Shown here: positions 1 through 6,967 of the stretch, one piece after another
Layout of the letters: every line of letters begins with the position of its first letter
Position numbering within the stretch: the stretch's first letter is position 1
Assembly: GCA_028292305.1 (NCBI GenBank)
Contig: JAQGMQ010000253.1
Coordinates: 1-10,600 of the forward strand
Length of the DNA stretch: 10,600 nucleotides
Direction: 5' to 3'
From: Rhodoferax sp.
Lineage (GTDB): Bacteria > Pseudomonadota > Gammaproteobacteria > Burkholderiales > Burkholderiaceae_C
Made by a program: the position numbers and the translations under genes
The notes under the pieces: model-generated
Told to the model about the DNA's origin: nothing
Seen by the model: only the letters and a program-made list of their open reading frames with translations
Database searches by the model: none

Positions 1-630
1 GTGAGCACGCAGATCGCCAACCACCTGGCCAAGGGCGGCCTCACCGGCGGCGAGCTGGTGGTGGTGATGGCCGGCGGCAACGACGTGTTCAGCAACCTGG
101 ACACGGTCGGTGTCACCACCACGCCCGAGCAGGCGGCCACGGCCATGGCCACCGCCGGGGCCGAACTCGCCACGCTGGTCAAGACACAGCTGATCGCCAA
201 GGGCGCGAAATACGTGGTGGTCGTGAACCTGCCCAACGTGAGCATCACGCCCAGCACGCTGGCCGCCGATGCCGCGGTGCCAGGCAGCAGGGCTTTGACC
301 GACGCGGTGACCAAGGCGTTCAACGGCCAGCTGGCGGCCGGCCTGGCGGGCGTGGCCGGCGTGGTGCAGGTCGACGCCTATGCCCAAAGCACCGACCAGG
401 CCGCCAACCCGGCGTCGTACGGGCTGACCAACGTGACCGTGCCGGCCTGCAGCAGCACTTCCGCGCTCAATCCGCTGCCGGGCTATTCGCTCACCTGCAG
501 CACGGCCAGCACCGTCCCCGGCGACGTGTCCCACTACCAGTATGCCGATGGCGTGCACCCGACGCCGTTTGCGCACAGCCTGCTGGCGCGGCTGGTGTCG
601 CGTGACATGGCGCGTGTGGGCTGGCTGTAA
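1..630 (+). CDS. SGNH/GDSL-family hydrolase, C-terminal part (cut by window edge)
   Basis: This is the C-terminal part of an SGNH/GDSL esterase or lipase-like hydrolase, probably exported. Visible are block III (GGND, residues 25-28 of this fragment, supplying the oxyanion Asn27) and block V (DGVH, residues 183-186, supplying catalytic Asp183 and His186). The N-terminal block with the Ser nucleophile (GDS) and block II are absent, so the gene must begin upstream. The GTG at base 1 is therefore an internal codon and not a start. Cys150 and Cys166 could form a disulfide, which would fit a periplasmic, surface or secreted location. The stop is TAA at 628-630, and ompW follows after 20 bases, suggesting co-transcription. 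The layout matches the minus-strand gene at 1405-2358, including the Cys pair, but here the visible catalytic residues are intact. The substrate cannot be predicted. Confidence 0.85.
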   Translation: MSTQIANHLAKGGLTGGELVVVMAGGNDVFSNLDTVGVTTTPEQAATAMATAGAELATLVKTQLIAKGAKYVVVVNLPNVSITPSTLAADAAVPGSRALTDAVTKAFNGQLAAGLAGVAGVVQVDAYAQSTDQAANPASYGLTNVTVPACSSTSALNPLPGYSLTCSTASTVPGDVSHYQYADGVHPTPFAHSLLARLVSRDMARVGWL

Positions 631-650
631 GTGCAAACCAAGGAGTTCCC

Positions 651-1319
651 ATGAAACCAACCCTCTCGTGGCTGTGCCTCACGGCTTTCATGTTGGGCGG
701 CGCCGCCCAGGCGCAGACCACGGGCCAGTGGATGCTGCGTGGTGGCTTCACCCGGATTGCGCCCGACGTCGAAAGCGATGATCTCACCGCGCCCGCCTTC
801 CCCGGCACCAAGGTCGACGTGGGCAGCAGCACGCGCTTGTCGGGGGGCATCAGCTACATGCTCACGCCCAACGTGTCGCTTGATTTCCCGCTGGCGTTGC
901 GCTTCACGCAGGACGTCACGGGCGATGGCGCCATCGCCGGCGTCGGCAAGCTGGGCGATATCCGGGCCGTGCCGGTCACGCTGTTCGCGCAATACCGCTT
1001 CGGCGAACCGGCGGCGCGGTTCCGCCCCTTCGTCGGCGCCGGCCCTACCTACGCCAAACTCTTCAAGGCCCATGGCTCGGCCACGCTCAGCGGCCTGACG
1101 GGCGGCACACCGGCCCAGCCGACCCTGCTGTCGGCCGATTCGCGTTGGGGCATGTCGTTCCAGGTGGGCGCGTCGGTGGCCATCGACGACCACTGGTTCG
1201 TCGAAGGCATGGTCGCCAAGACCTTTCTCAGCACCACCGCCAACCTGTCGACCGGCCAGAGCATCGGACTGAAGCTGAACCCCATGGCCTACCAGATCGG
1301 CCTGGGTTACAAGTTCTGA
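651..1319 (+). CDS. ompW: OmpW-family outer-membrane beta-barrel protein
   Basis: The 222-residue product fits the OmpW family, small eight-stranded outer-membrane barrels thought to pass small hydrophobic compounds. Residues 1-21 form a signal peptide with a basic residue at position 2, a hydrophobic core and an AQA cleavage site before Gln22. Barrel-like alternating strands follow. The segment RFRPFVGAGPTY (123-134) matches the conserved OmpW motif, and the protein ends in Tyr-Lys-Phe, the C-terminal aromatic signal recognised by the BAM complex. The ATG at 651 is supported by a strong ribosome site, AAGGAG at 640-645, five bases upstream. The gene lies 20 bases after the SGNH hydrolase gene and is followed by a strong terminator, so it probably ends that transcription unit. 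The family call is secure; the transported compound is unknown. Confidence 0.9.
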   Translation: MKPTLSWLCLTAFMLGGAAQAQTTGQWMLRGGFTRIAPDVESDDLTAPAFPGTKVDVGSSTRLSGGISYMLTPNVSLDFPLALRFTQDVTGDGAIAGVGKLGDIRAVPVTLFAQYRFGEPAARFRPFVGAGPTYAKLFKAHGSATLSGLTGGTPAQPTLLSADSRWGMSFQVGASVAIDDHWFVEGMVAKTFLSTTANLSTGQSIGLKLNPMAYQIGLGYKF

Positions 1320-1334
1320 GGGTGCGACGCCCAC

Positions 1335-1366
1335 AAAAAAGCCGACCCGCGAGGTCGGCTTTTTTT
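1335..1366. terminator. Bidirectional Rho-independent terminator
   Basis: A perfect 7-base GC-rich stem, GCCGACC (1341-1347) and GGTCGGC (1353-1359), encloses a 5-base loop. It is flanked by six A on the left (1335-1340) and seven T on the right (1360-1366). It therefore reads as an intrinsic terminator on both strands, ending ompW from the left and the convergent SGNH-fold lipoprotein gene from the right. It sits between their stop codons. Confidence 0.93.
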
Positions 1367-1404
1367 ATTGCCAGCGGCCTGCATGAAGCCAGGCCGCCCC
1401 AGGC

Positions 1405-2358
1405 TCAGAAGCGGTCGCGAATGCGTTCGTAGAAGTAATCGCCAACGTAGCGGTGCACCACCGGCGTGAAGAACAGCCCGTCCGCAAAAGCGTAGTTGGC
1501 ATAGGCCAGGCCCCCGACCGTGGACGGGGTGCACAGCGACGAATTCACCTGGCCGGTGCCGATGCCGATGCCCACCCCCGGATCGATCGAGGTGCACACC
1601 GCGCTGGTCTTGTTCGGCAGGCTCAGGGCGCTCGAATCGGTGGCCGTCACGTTGTTGACGATCGCCTCGCCGTCGACATACAGCGCGTTGGCGCCCAGGT
1701 CGACGATCGACACCTTCAAGGCCTCGACGAACTTGGTGGTCGCATTGCCCAGCAAGTCCTGCTTGCCGATGCCGATGCCCCATGGCGAACGGCCCAGGTT
1801 GTAGGGCGCCACCACGATGACCTGCTTGGCACCGGCCGTGATGGCACGGCGCACCAGCGTGCCCAAGTCGCGGCCTGCCTGTTGCACGTTGACGATGAGC
1901 TGCGCTTCGGTCTGCGTGCCGGCCAGCAGGGCCTGGGTCTGCACCACCAGATCGCTGATGCCGCCCGACACGATCAGGACATCGTTGGAGTCGATCTTGT
2001 TCGCGGCCAGGAAGGTGTCGAGTTGCTCCGAAACGGTGAGCGTGCCGTTGTTGCCGCCCGCATCGGGCTTGTTGACGATGCGCGCGTTGACGCGTGCATA
2101 GCCGAAACCGCCGGTCGAAGAGGGGCTGATGGTCTTGGAAAAGCGAGAAGCGACTTCGTCGACCCAGGTGGTGACGGTACCGTCGTTCACCGTGTATTTG
2201 GAACCGCTTTGGCCGACGTCGGCATAGGCATCGCCGAAGACGACGAAACGGTTGGGCGACAAGGCCGATTCGGTGGTGCCGGAGCCGCAGGCGGCCAACA
2301 GGGCGGCCGAGGCGCAGGCGGCGACCAGAACGGCGCGTCGCAAGCTGAAAAAGGTCAT
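1405..2358 (-). CDS. SGNH/GDSL-fold lipoprotein with degenerate active site (likely pseudoenzyme)
   Basis: The 317-residue product has a lipoprotein signal: two Arg at 7-8, a hydrophobic core, and the lipobox LAAC with Cys24. Gly25 suggests the outer membrane. The rest follows the exported SGNH/GDSL layout, but each signature residue is replaced. Block I reads FGDA (41-44), with Ala in place of the Ser nucleophile. Block II reads YARVNAR (87-93), where YAxGGAR is usual. Block III reads GISD (133-136) for GxND. Block V reads DGLF (293-296) for DxxH, leaving only Asp293. His302 is kept at a position where the intact neighbour also has His. Cys255 and Cys276 match the Cys pair of the protein at 1-630. 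The reading frame is intact and full length. The start ATG at 2358 has GGAG six bases upstream. It converges on ompW across a shared terminator. Hydrolysis by the standard mechanism is unlikely; a binding role is possible. Confidence 0.82.
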   Translation of the reverse strand: MTFFSLRRAVLVAACASAALLAACGSGTTESALSPNRFVVFGDAYADVGQSGSKYTVNDGTVTTWVDEVASRFSKTISPSSTGGFGYARVNARIVNKPDAGGNNGTLTVSEQLDTFLAANKIDSNDVLIVSGGISDLVVQTQALLAGTQTEAQLIVNVQQAGRDLGTLVRRAITAGAKQVIVVAPYNLGRSPWGIGIGKQDLLGNATTKFVEALKVSIVDLGANALYVDGEAIVNNVTATDSSALSLPNKTSAVCTSIDPGVGIGIGTGQVNSSLCTPSTVGGLAYANYAFADGLFFTPVVHRYVGDYFYERIRDRF

Positions 2359-2469
2359 TGATTACTCCATGAGAACAAAAAACGGGGTCATGGCCGCGCC
2401 AGAGGCGAAGCGAACTGCAACAAGTAGTTTAACGAGCACCGCGAAACCGACGGTGTAAAGATGTACCAA

Positions 2470-2501
2470 GCCCCCGTGGGATGGCCGCCAACCACGCGGG
2501 C
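2470..2501 (-). terminator. Candidate hairpin after the purE-purK-sua5-GNAT operon
   Basis: Arms at 2470-2479 and 2492-2501 form a 10-base stem with one mismatch around a 12-base loop, starting 15 bases beyond the GNAT stop on the minus strand. The sequence after it (TTGGTACATCTTT) is only weakly T-rich, so this is a poor intrinsic terminator and may be chance in GC-rich DNA. The rest of the interval 2359-2515 must contain the promoter of the SGNH-fold lipoprotein gene. A TTTACA box (complement of 2454-2459) is present but has no good -10 partner at normal spacing. Confidence 0.3.
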
Positions 2502-2515
2502 GCCAGGCGTGCCGG

Positions 2516-3046
2516 TCATGGTGCGAGCCTTCGGCGCATGCGTGCGTTGCGCAGCGGCACGCCCTGGCGCTCGACCACCTGGCGCACTTCCACCACGAAA
2601 CCGTGCCGCGTGAAGAAGGGCTCGGCGCGCAGGCTGACGTTGGCCCACAGCGCCTCCAGGCTGCGCGCCAGCGCGGCTTGCAGCAGGCAGGCCATCAGCG
2701 CCCCGCCCACGCCGCGGCCGGCGTGGCTGCCGGCCACGAAAAACTGGTCGATGTAGCCCGAATCCTGCAGATCGGCGAAACCGACGGCCGCGCCGCCGGC
2801 CTCGGCCACGAAGGGCCGGTTGGCGCGCAGCCGCTCGGCCCAGGCGTTTTGGTCGTAGGTCACCGGCGCCCAGGCGGCGAGTTGGACGGCCGTGTAATTG
2901 CGGCAGGCCACCGTGTGAACGGACGAAAAGAACACGTCGCGCAGCGCGGCCTCGTCACCGGTGCGGAAGGCGCGGATGTGAACCGGCTCGGGCACGGCAG
3001 CAACGGCAAAGGCGGCACCGGCAACAGAGGCGGCCCGGTCCGCCAT
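2516..3046 (-). CDS. GNAT-family N-acetyltransferase, YafP-like
   Basis: The 176-residue product belongs to the GNAT superfamily, which moves an acetyl group from acetyl-CoA to an amine. The acetyl-CoA loop is seen as HAGRGVGGAL after a beta strand reading YIDQFFV. The earlier segment NYTAVQLAAWAP resembles the SPQQISAWA region of E. coli YafP, and the C-terminal PFFTRHGF matches the PFFERYGF of that family. The substrate is unknown. I place the start at the ATG at 3046, one base after the sua5 stop (TGA-A-ATG), which suggests translational coupling. No strong ribosome site is visible there. An in-frame ATG at 3085 would add 13 residues and overlap sua5 by 38 bases; I consider it less likely. 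The first 20 or so residues are Ala-rich and precede the fold. It is the last gene of the purE-purK-sua5 cluster. Confidence 0.83.
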   Translation of the reverse strand: MADRAASVAGAAFAVAAVPEPVHIRAFRTGDEAALRDVFFSSVHTVACRNYTAVQLAAWAPVTYDQNAWAERLRANRPFVAEAGGAAVGFADLQDSGYIDQFFVAGSHAGRGVGGALMACLLQAALARSLEALWANVSLRAEPFFTRHGFVVEVRQVVERQGVPLRNARMRRRLAP

Positions 3047-3047
3047 T

Positions 3048-4073
3048 TCAGGCGGCCGCGGCGCGTTGAAGCCGGTCACGCACACCTTCCCAGGCCGCGT
3101 CCTCGGGCGGCGCCTCGACCCAGATCAACCGCACGCCGAAAGCATCGAGCTCGCGCAGGGCCGCGAACAACTGCTGCGCCGCGCCCTCGGCATCGGCCGG
3201 CATGCGCCGCAACACCACCTTGGGGGAACGGCTCGCCAACTGGGTGCGGGCGTAGATGGCAATGGCGACGCCGGGCGTGCGGCCGGCTTCCGTGCCCAGC
3301 AGCTGCAGGGCCTTTTGCAGTTCGGTGGCGCTCATGAGGCGCACCTTGGCGGCCGGCGCGTAGTGCGCTTCCAGCGTGCCGGAGGCGCGCGGGTCGGGCG
3401 CGGCCAGGTCTTCTTTGGCGCGCAGCGGCTGGCCGCAGGCCTGTTCGATCTGCGCCCGCGTGATGGCGCCCGGGCGCAGCAGCACCGGCGCGCCGCGGCT
3501 GCAGTCAACGATGGTGGACTCGATGCCGACGGCGCACGGCCCACCGTCGAGCACCAGCAGGTCGTCGCCGAATTCACCGGCCACGTGCGCGGCCGTGGTC
3601 GGGCTGACGCGGCCGAACTGGTTGGCGCTGGGCGCTGCTACGCCCAGCACACCGAGGTCGGCGGCCTGGAGCAGCACGGCCACGCACACCGGGTGCGACG
3701 GGCAGCGCAGGCCGATCGAATCCTGCCCGCCCGCAGCCGCCGCGCCGATGCCTTCGCGGCGCGGCAAGATCAGCGTCAGCGGGCCGGGCCAGAACGCGCG
3801 GATCAGCTTTTCGGCGAACGCCGGCACGCCGGACGCGAAGTACCCCACGCCAGCGGGCACGGCCGCATCGGCCTCGGCCGGCGCCACGTGCACGATCAGC
3901 GGATGGTCGCTGGGTCGGCCCTTGGCCTTGAAGATCTTGGCCACGGCGGCTTCATTGCCGGCGTCGGCGGCCAGGCCGTACACGGTTTCCGTGGGCAGGC
4001 CCAGCAGGTCGCCAGCAGCCAGCGCACGGGCGCCGCGCAGCAAGGCCAGGGGATCGGCACCGTCGAGGATCAT
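3048..4073 (-). CDS. sua5: L-threonylcarbamoyladenylate synthase, two-domain Sua5 type
   Basis: This enzyme makes threonylcarbamoyl-AMP from threonine, bicarbonate and ATP. The product is the donor used by the TsaB-TsaD-TsaE machinery to form t6A37 in tRNAs that read ANN codons. Residues 1 to about 205 form the YrdC/TsaC-like catalytic domain: PTETVYGLAADA (27-38), the Lys51-x-Arg53 motif, Ser149-Ala-Asn151 and GGPCAVGIESTIVD (177-190). Together these give the KxR...SxN signature. A linker containing HYAP (237-240) leads to the Rossmann-like Sua5 domain (about 245-341). The length of 341 residues fits the long Sua5 form and not the roughly 190-residue TsaC form. The ATG at 4073 lies 13 bases after the purK stop, and the GNAT gene starts one base after its stop. 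The ribosome site is weak (GAGCGGA). This is an essential core function in most bacteria. Confidence 0.94.
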   Translation of the reverse strand: MILDGADPLALLRGARALAAGDLLGLPTETVYGLAADAGNEAAVAKIFKAKGRPSDHPLIVHVAPAEADAAVPAGVGYFASGVPAFAEKLIRAFWPGPLTLILPRREGIGAAAAGGQDSIGLRCPSHPVCVAVLLQAADLGVLGVAAPSANQFGRVSPTTAAHVAGEFGDDLLVLDGGPCAVGIESTIVDCSRGAPVLLRPGAITRAQIEQACGQPLRAKEDLAAPDPRASGTLEAHYAPAAKVRLMSATELQKALQLLGTEAGRTPGVAIAIYARTQLASRSPKVVLRRMPADAEGAAQQLFAALRELDAFGVRLIWVEAPPEDAAWEGVRDRLQRAAAA

Positions 4074-4086
4074 CGTCCGCTCGCGT

Positions 4087-5325
4087 TCAGAACGGCGCCA
4101 GGCCCAGCAGTGCGCAGGCTTGCAGCGCGGTGGCGCGCACGGCCTCCACGGTGGCGCCGGTCAGGTTCAGGTGGCCCATCTTGCGGCCGGGCTTGGCTTC
4201 GAGCTTGCCGTACAGGTGCAGATGCGTGCCGGGCAGCGCCAGCACCTCGGCCCAGGGCGGCGGCACAGGTTTGCCGGACGCCGCGGCGCGCACACCGTTC
4301 GCGTCGAACCACAGGTCGCCCAGCAGATTGAGCATGATGGCCGGGCTGTGCTGGCGCGGCTGCACCAGCGGCAGGCCGGCCAGCGTGCGCACCTGCAGGT
4401 CGAACTGCGACAGGTCGCAGGCGTCCATGCTGTAGTGGCCGCTGTTGTGCGGGCGCGGGGCGATCTCGTTGACGACGAGCGCGCCGTCCTCCAGCAGGAA
4501 GAACTCGACACACAATACGCCGACATAGGCCAGGCCATCGGCGATGGATTTGGCCGCGGCTGTGGCCGAGGCCATTTGCGCGGCCGGCAGGTTGTCTTCA
4601 TGAACCTCGGTCACGGCCAGAATGCCTTCGCGGTGCAGGTTCTTCTGCGGCGGCAGGTGCACCATCTGGCCATCGGCGCCACGCGCCACGATCACCGAGC
4701 ACTCGGCGGCCAGCGGCAGCATCTTCTCGAGCACGCAGGTCACGTTTTTCAGCTGGGCCCAGGCGGCGGCCAGCGCGGCGGTGTCGGCCACGCGCACCTG
4801 GCCCTTGCCGTCGTAGCCCATGCGCGCGGTTTTCAGGATGCCGGGAAAGAGCTCGGCGCCCACGCCGGCCAGCGCTTCGGCGCTGTCGATCACGGCATAG
4901 GGCGCGCAAGGCACGCCGCAACGCACGAAATGGGCTTTTTCGGCTGCGCGGTCCTGGGCGATGGCGACGGCCGAAGCGCCGGGTGCCACTGGCCGGTTTT
5001 TGGCCAACGCGGCCAGCGCGGGCGCGGGCACGTTCTCGAATTCGGTGGTGATGGCGTCGCACACCGCCGACAGCTGGGCCAGGCCTTGCGGGTCGAGGTA
5101 GTCGGCGCGGATGTGGTGGTGGCTGACGCGGCCCGCAGGGCTCGAAACGTCGGGGTCGAGCACGGCCGTGAAATAGCCCATGCGCTGCGCCGCGTGCACG
5201 AACATGCGGCCGAGCTGGCCACCGCCCATCACGCCGAGCGTGGCGCCGGGGAGGATGGCTTTGTGCGCCGCCGGAGCGCCGGGCTGCTCCGTAGGCAAGG
5301 TGGCCGACGTGGGTTTCATGTTCAT
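4087..5325 (-). CDS. purK: N5-carboxyaminoimidazole ribonucleotide synthase (PurK)
   Basis: PurK uses ATP and bicarbonate to convert AIR to N5-CAIR in de novo purine synthesis. The 412-residue product is an ATP-grasp enzyme. Visible are the N-terminal nucleotide-binding loop GGGQLGRM (34-41), TTEFENVP (93-100), the ATP-grasp glycine loop ARMGYDGKGQ (167-176), and the metal and substrate segment NEIAPRPHNSGHYSMD (286-301). The C-terminal GKLEAKPGRKMGHLN (373-387) is also typical. The ATG at 5325 overlaps the purE stop as ATGA, supporting this start and translational coupling. A second ATG two codons later (5319) is the alternative. A Pro- and Ala-rich extension of about 25 residues precedes the fold when compared with E. 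coli PurK. The gene runs on into sua5 after 13 bases. Confidence 0.96.
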   Translation of the reverse strand: MNMKPTSATLPTEQPGAPAAHKAILPGATLGVMGGGQLGRMFVHAAQRMGYFTAVLDPDVSSPAGRVSHHHIRADYLDPQGLAQLSAVCDAITTEFENVPAPALAALAKNRPVAPGASAVAIAQDRAAEKAHFVRCGVPCAPYAVIDSAEALAGVGAELFPGILKTARMGYDGKGQVRVADTAALAAAWAQLKNVTCVLEKMLPLAAECSVIVARGADGQMVHLPPQKNLHREGILAVTEVHEDNLPAAQMASATAAAKSIADGLAYVGVLCVEFFLLEDGALVVNEIAPRPHNSGHYSMDACDLSQFDLQVRTLAGLPLVQPRQHSPAIMLNLLGDLWFDANGVRAAASGKPVPPPWAEVLALPGTHLHLYGKLEAKPGRKMGHLNLTGATVEAVRATALQACALLGLAPF

Positions 5326-5810
5326 ACCGGTGGCAATGTCATGTTGCGCGCGACTTCGGTCTGCGCGGTGCGGAAGGCTTCGAGCTTTTCGCGCAGCGCC
5401 GGGTCGTGGTTGGCCAGCAGCGCCACCGCGAACAGTGCCGCGTTGGCCGCGCCTGCCGTGCCGATGGCGAAGGTGGCCACCGGAATGCCCTTGGGCATCT
5501 GCACGATGCTGTGCAGCGAGTCCACGCCCTGCAGGTGGCGGCTGGCCACCGGCACGCCGAGCACCGGCACCGTGGTCTTGGCGGCCAGCATGCCCGGCAG
5601 GTGCGCGGCACCGCCGGCACCGGCGATGATGGCCTGCAGACCACGCCCGGCGGCGGCTTCGGCATAGGCGAACATGTCGTCGGGCATGCGGTGGGCCGAC
5701 ACCACGCGCGCTTCGTGCGCGATGCCGAACTGCTGGAGTATTTGAACTGCGTGCTGCATCGTGCCCCAGTCGCTGCTGGAGCCCATTACCACGCCAATCT
5801 GAACGGTCAT
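5322..5810 (-). CDS. purE: N5-carboxyaminoimidazole ribonucleotide mutase (PurE, class I)
   Basis: PurE moves the carboxyl group of N5-CAIR to C4, giving CAIR, the step after PurK. The 162-residue product has the usual class I length and all main motifs: MGSSSDW (9-15), SAHR (38-41) with the catalytic His40, GAGGAAHLPGM (64-74), and the C-terminal block GVDSLHSIVQMPKGIPVATFA (95-115). The class I form works with PurK, which is encoded immediately downstream with a 4-base overlap. The ATG at 5810 has a good ribosome site, AGAGGA, seven bases upstream. It is the first gene of the purE-purK-sua5-GNAT unit and diverges from the thioredoxin-TPR gene at 5945. No match to the E. coli PurR box (ACGCAAACGTTTGCGT) is seen upstream. 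Confidence 0.97.
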   Translation of the reverse strand: MTVQIGVVMGSSSDWGTMQHAVQILQQFGIAHEARVVSAHRMPDDMFAYAEAAAGRGLQAIIAGAGGAAHLPGMLAAKTTVPVLGVPVASRHLQGVDSLHSIVQMPKGIPVATFAIGTAGAANAALFAVALLANHDPALREKLEAFRTAQTEVARNMTLPPV

Positions 5811-5831
5811 GCGGTTTCCTCTAAAGACCGA

Positions 5832-5837
5832 ATTTTA
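5832..5837 (-). promoter_or_regulatory. Possible -10 box for purE
   Basis: On the minus strand this reads TAAAAT, matching five of six positions of the sigma-70 -10 consensus, in an AT-rich patch within otherwise GC-rich DNA. It lies 21 bases upstream of the purE start, giving a very short leader that still includes the ribosome site. No convincing -35 box is present at 16-18 bases, so this is tentative. Confidence 0.28.
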
Positions 5838-5894
5838 CTTTTGCGCCCGCCCAGGTTTGAAAACCGCGATGGCCGTCCCAAAATGCGGGGATCG

Positions 5895-5916
5895 GGCTGC
5901 CGCTAACATCGCAGCC
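5895..5916. repeat. Inverted repeat in the purE/cnoX divergent region
   Basis: GGCTGC (5895-5900) and GCAGCC (5911-5916) are perfect inverted 6-base arms around a 10-base spacer that contains TAACAT. The dyad lies 29 bases before the start of the thioredoxin-TPR gene, in the 134-base gap that must hold the promoters of both divergent units. It could be an operator or a small leader hairpin. In GC-rich DNA such a repeat can also arise by chance. Confidence 0.3.
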
Positions 5917-5944
5917 AATTCCACCCCATTCATCCCACAACGCC

Positions 5945-6904
5945 ATGATCGACGTCACGCTAGCCAATTTCGAAACCGAGGTCATCGCCGCCTCCATGCA
6001 GACCCCGGTGCTGGTCGATTTCTGGGCGCCGTGGTGCGGCCCCTGCAAGGTCATCGGCCCGGTGCTCGAAAAGCTCGAAGCCGAATACGGCGGCCGCTTC
6101 AAGCTCGTCAAGGTCGACTCCGACCAGGAACAGCAGCTGGCCAGCGCGTTCGGCATCCGCAGCATCCCGACCTGCATCCTGGTGATGAACGGCCAGCCGG
6201 TCGACGGCTTCACCGGCGCCCAGACCGAAGGCAAGGTGCGCGAGTTTCTGGACAAACACGTGCCTGAAGGCGACGGCATGGATTTCGTGCCCGACGAGGC
6301 CGAAGAAGCCCAGGCCCTGCTCGAATCCGGCGACACCGATGCGGCCCTGGCGAAGCTGCAGGAAGCGCTGGCCGTGAACCCGGCCAACGACGATGCGCGT
6401 TTCGACTACGTGAAGCTGCTGATCGCCAGCGGCTACCTTGAAGAGGCCGGCCCGGCGCTGCAGCCCGCGCTGGTGCAGATCCCGGTGCAGATCCGCTTCG
6501 ACGCGCTGGCGCAGTGGCTCGACGCGCTGCACTTCGTGGCCCACGACCCGCGCCGCGAATGGGAGGTGGCCCAGTTCGACGCGAAGATCGCCGAGAACAA
6601 GCGTGATTTCGAGACCCGCTTCGCCAAGAGCCGCGTGCTGATGTCGCGTGGCGAATGGACGGACGCCATGGACGAGCTGCTCGAGATCGTCATGCGTGAC
6701 CGCAAATGGGAAGACGAGGCCCCGCGCAAGGCCGTCGTCGCCATTCTGGAGCTGCTCACTCCGCCCAAGCCCAAGGTGGCGGCCGACGCGACCGGCAAGA
6801 CGGCGGGCGGCATCGAGATTTCAGGTCCGTCGGCCGCGGCACTCGACCCGCAGGCCGAGCTGGTGTCGAAGTACCGGCGCCGGCTCAGCATGATGCTGAA
6901 CTAA
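5945..6904 (+). CDS. cnoX: Thioredoxin-TPR co-chaperone, CnoX/YbbN type
   Basis: The 319-residue product has an N-terminal thioredoxin domain (about 1-110) and a C-terminal TPR-like helical domain (about 118-319). The thioredoxin part has the complete active site WCGPCK (30-35, Cys31 and Cys34), Asp25 and the cis-proline segment IRSIPT (Pro75). The C-terminal ending SKYRRRLSMML resembles the end of E. coli CnoX (YbbN), which guards proteins against hypochlorite and hands them to DnaK and GroEL. E. coli CnoX lacks the CxxC pair, whereas this one has a canonical redox site. No signal peptide is present, so it acts in the cytoplasm. The ATG at 5945 fits the thioredoxin start, although no clear ribosome site precedes it. 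It diverges from purE and is followed after 63 bases by a membrane protein gene on the same strand. Function is inferred from architecture. Confidence 0.88.
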   Translation: MIDVTLANFETEVIAASMQTPVLVDFWAPWCGPCKVIGPVLEKLEAEYGGRFKLVKVDSDQEQQLASAFGIRSIPTCILVMNGQPVDGFTGAQTEGKVREFLDKHVPEGDGMDFVPDEAEEAQALLESGDTDAALAKLQEALAVNPANDDARFDYVKLLIASGYLEEAGPALQPALVQIPVQIRFDALAQWLDALHFVAHDPRREWEVAQFDAKIAENKRDFETRFAKSRVLMSRGEWTDAMDELLEIVMRDRKWEDEAPRKAVVAILELLTPPKPKVAADATGKTAGGIEISGPSAAALDPQAELVSKYRRRLSMMLN

Positions 6905-6967
6905 AGACGGACGGGCGGCTCGAACCCCGGCCGCCAAAGCCCAGGCGCGGCCTTAACTTTCGCCCCC

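Noticed and set aside
1453..2361. 302-codon plus-strand open frame opposite the SGNH-fold lipoprotein
   Set aside because: It has no family motif and an Arg-, Gly- and His-rich composition. The minus-strand frame has a lipobox, a ribosome site and the SGNH fold layout.
3066..5667. Long plus-strand open frames opposite purK, sua5 and purE (for example 3376-5667)
   Set aside because: They are Ala-, Gly-, Arg- and His-rich shadow translations of GC-rich genes on the other strand. They show no recognisable motif, while the minus-strand frames carry clear family signatures.
5855..5885. TTGAAA followed 17 bases later by AAAATG as a promoter for the thioredoxin-TPR gene
   Set aside because: The -35 like box is fair, but the -10 position matches poorly with the consensus, so no promoter is claimed.
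6914..6935. GGCGGC/GCCGCC hairpin between the thioredoxin-TPR gene and the membrane protein gene
   Set aside because: The stem is only six pairs in very GC-rich sequence and no T run follows, so it cannot be called a terminator.
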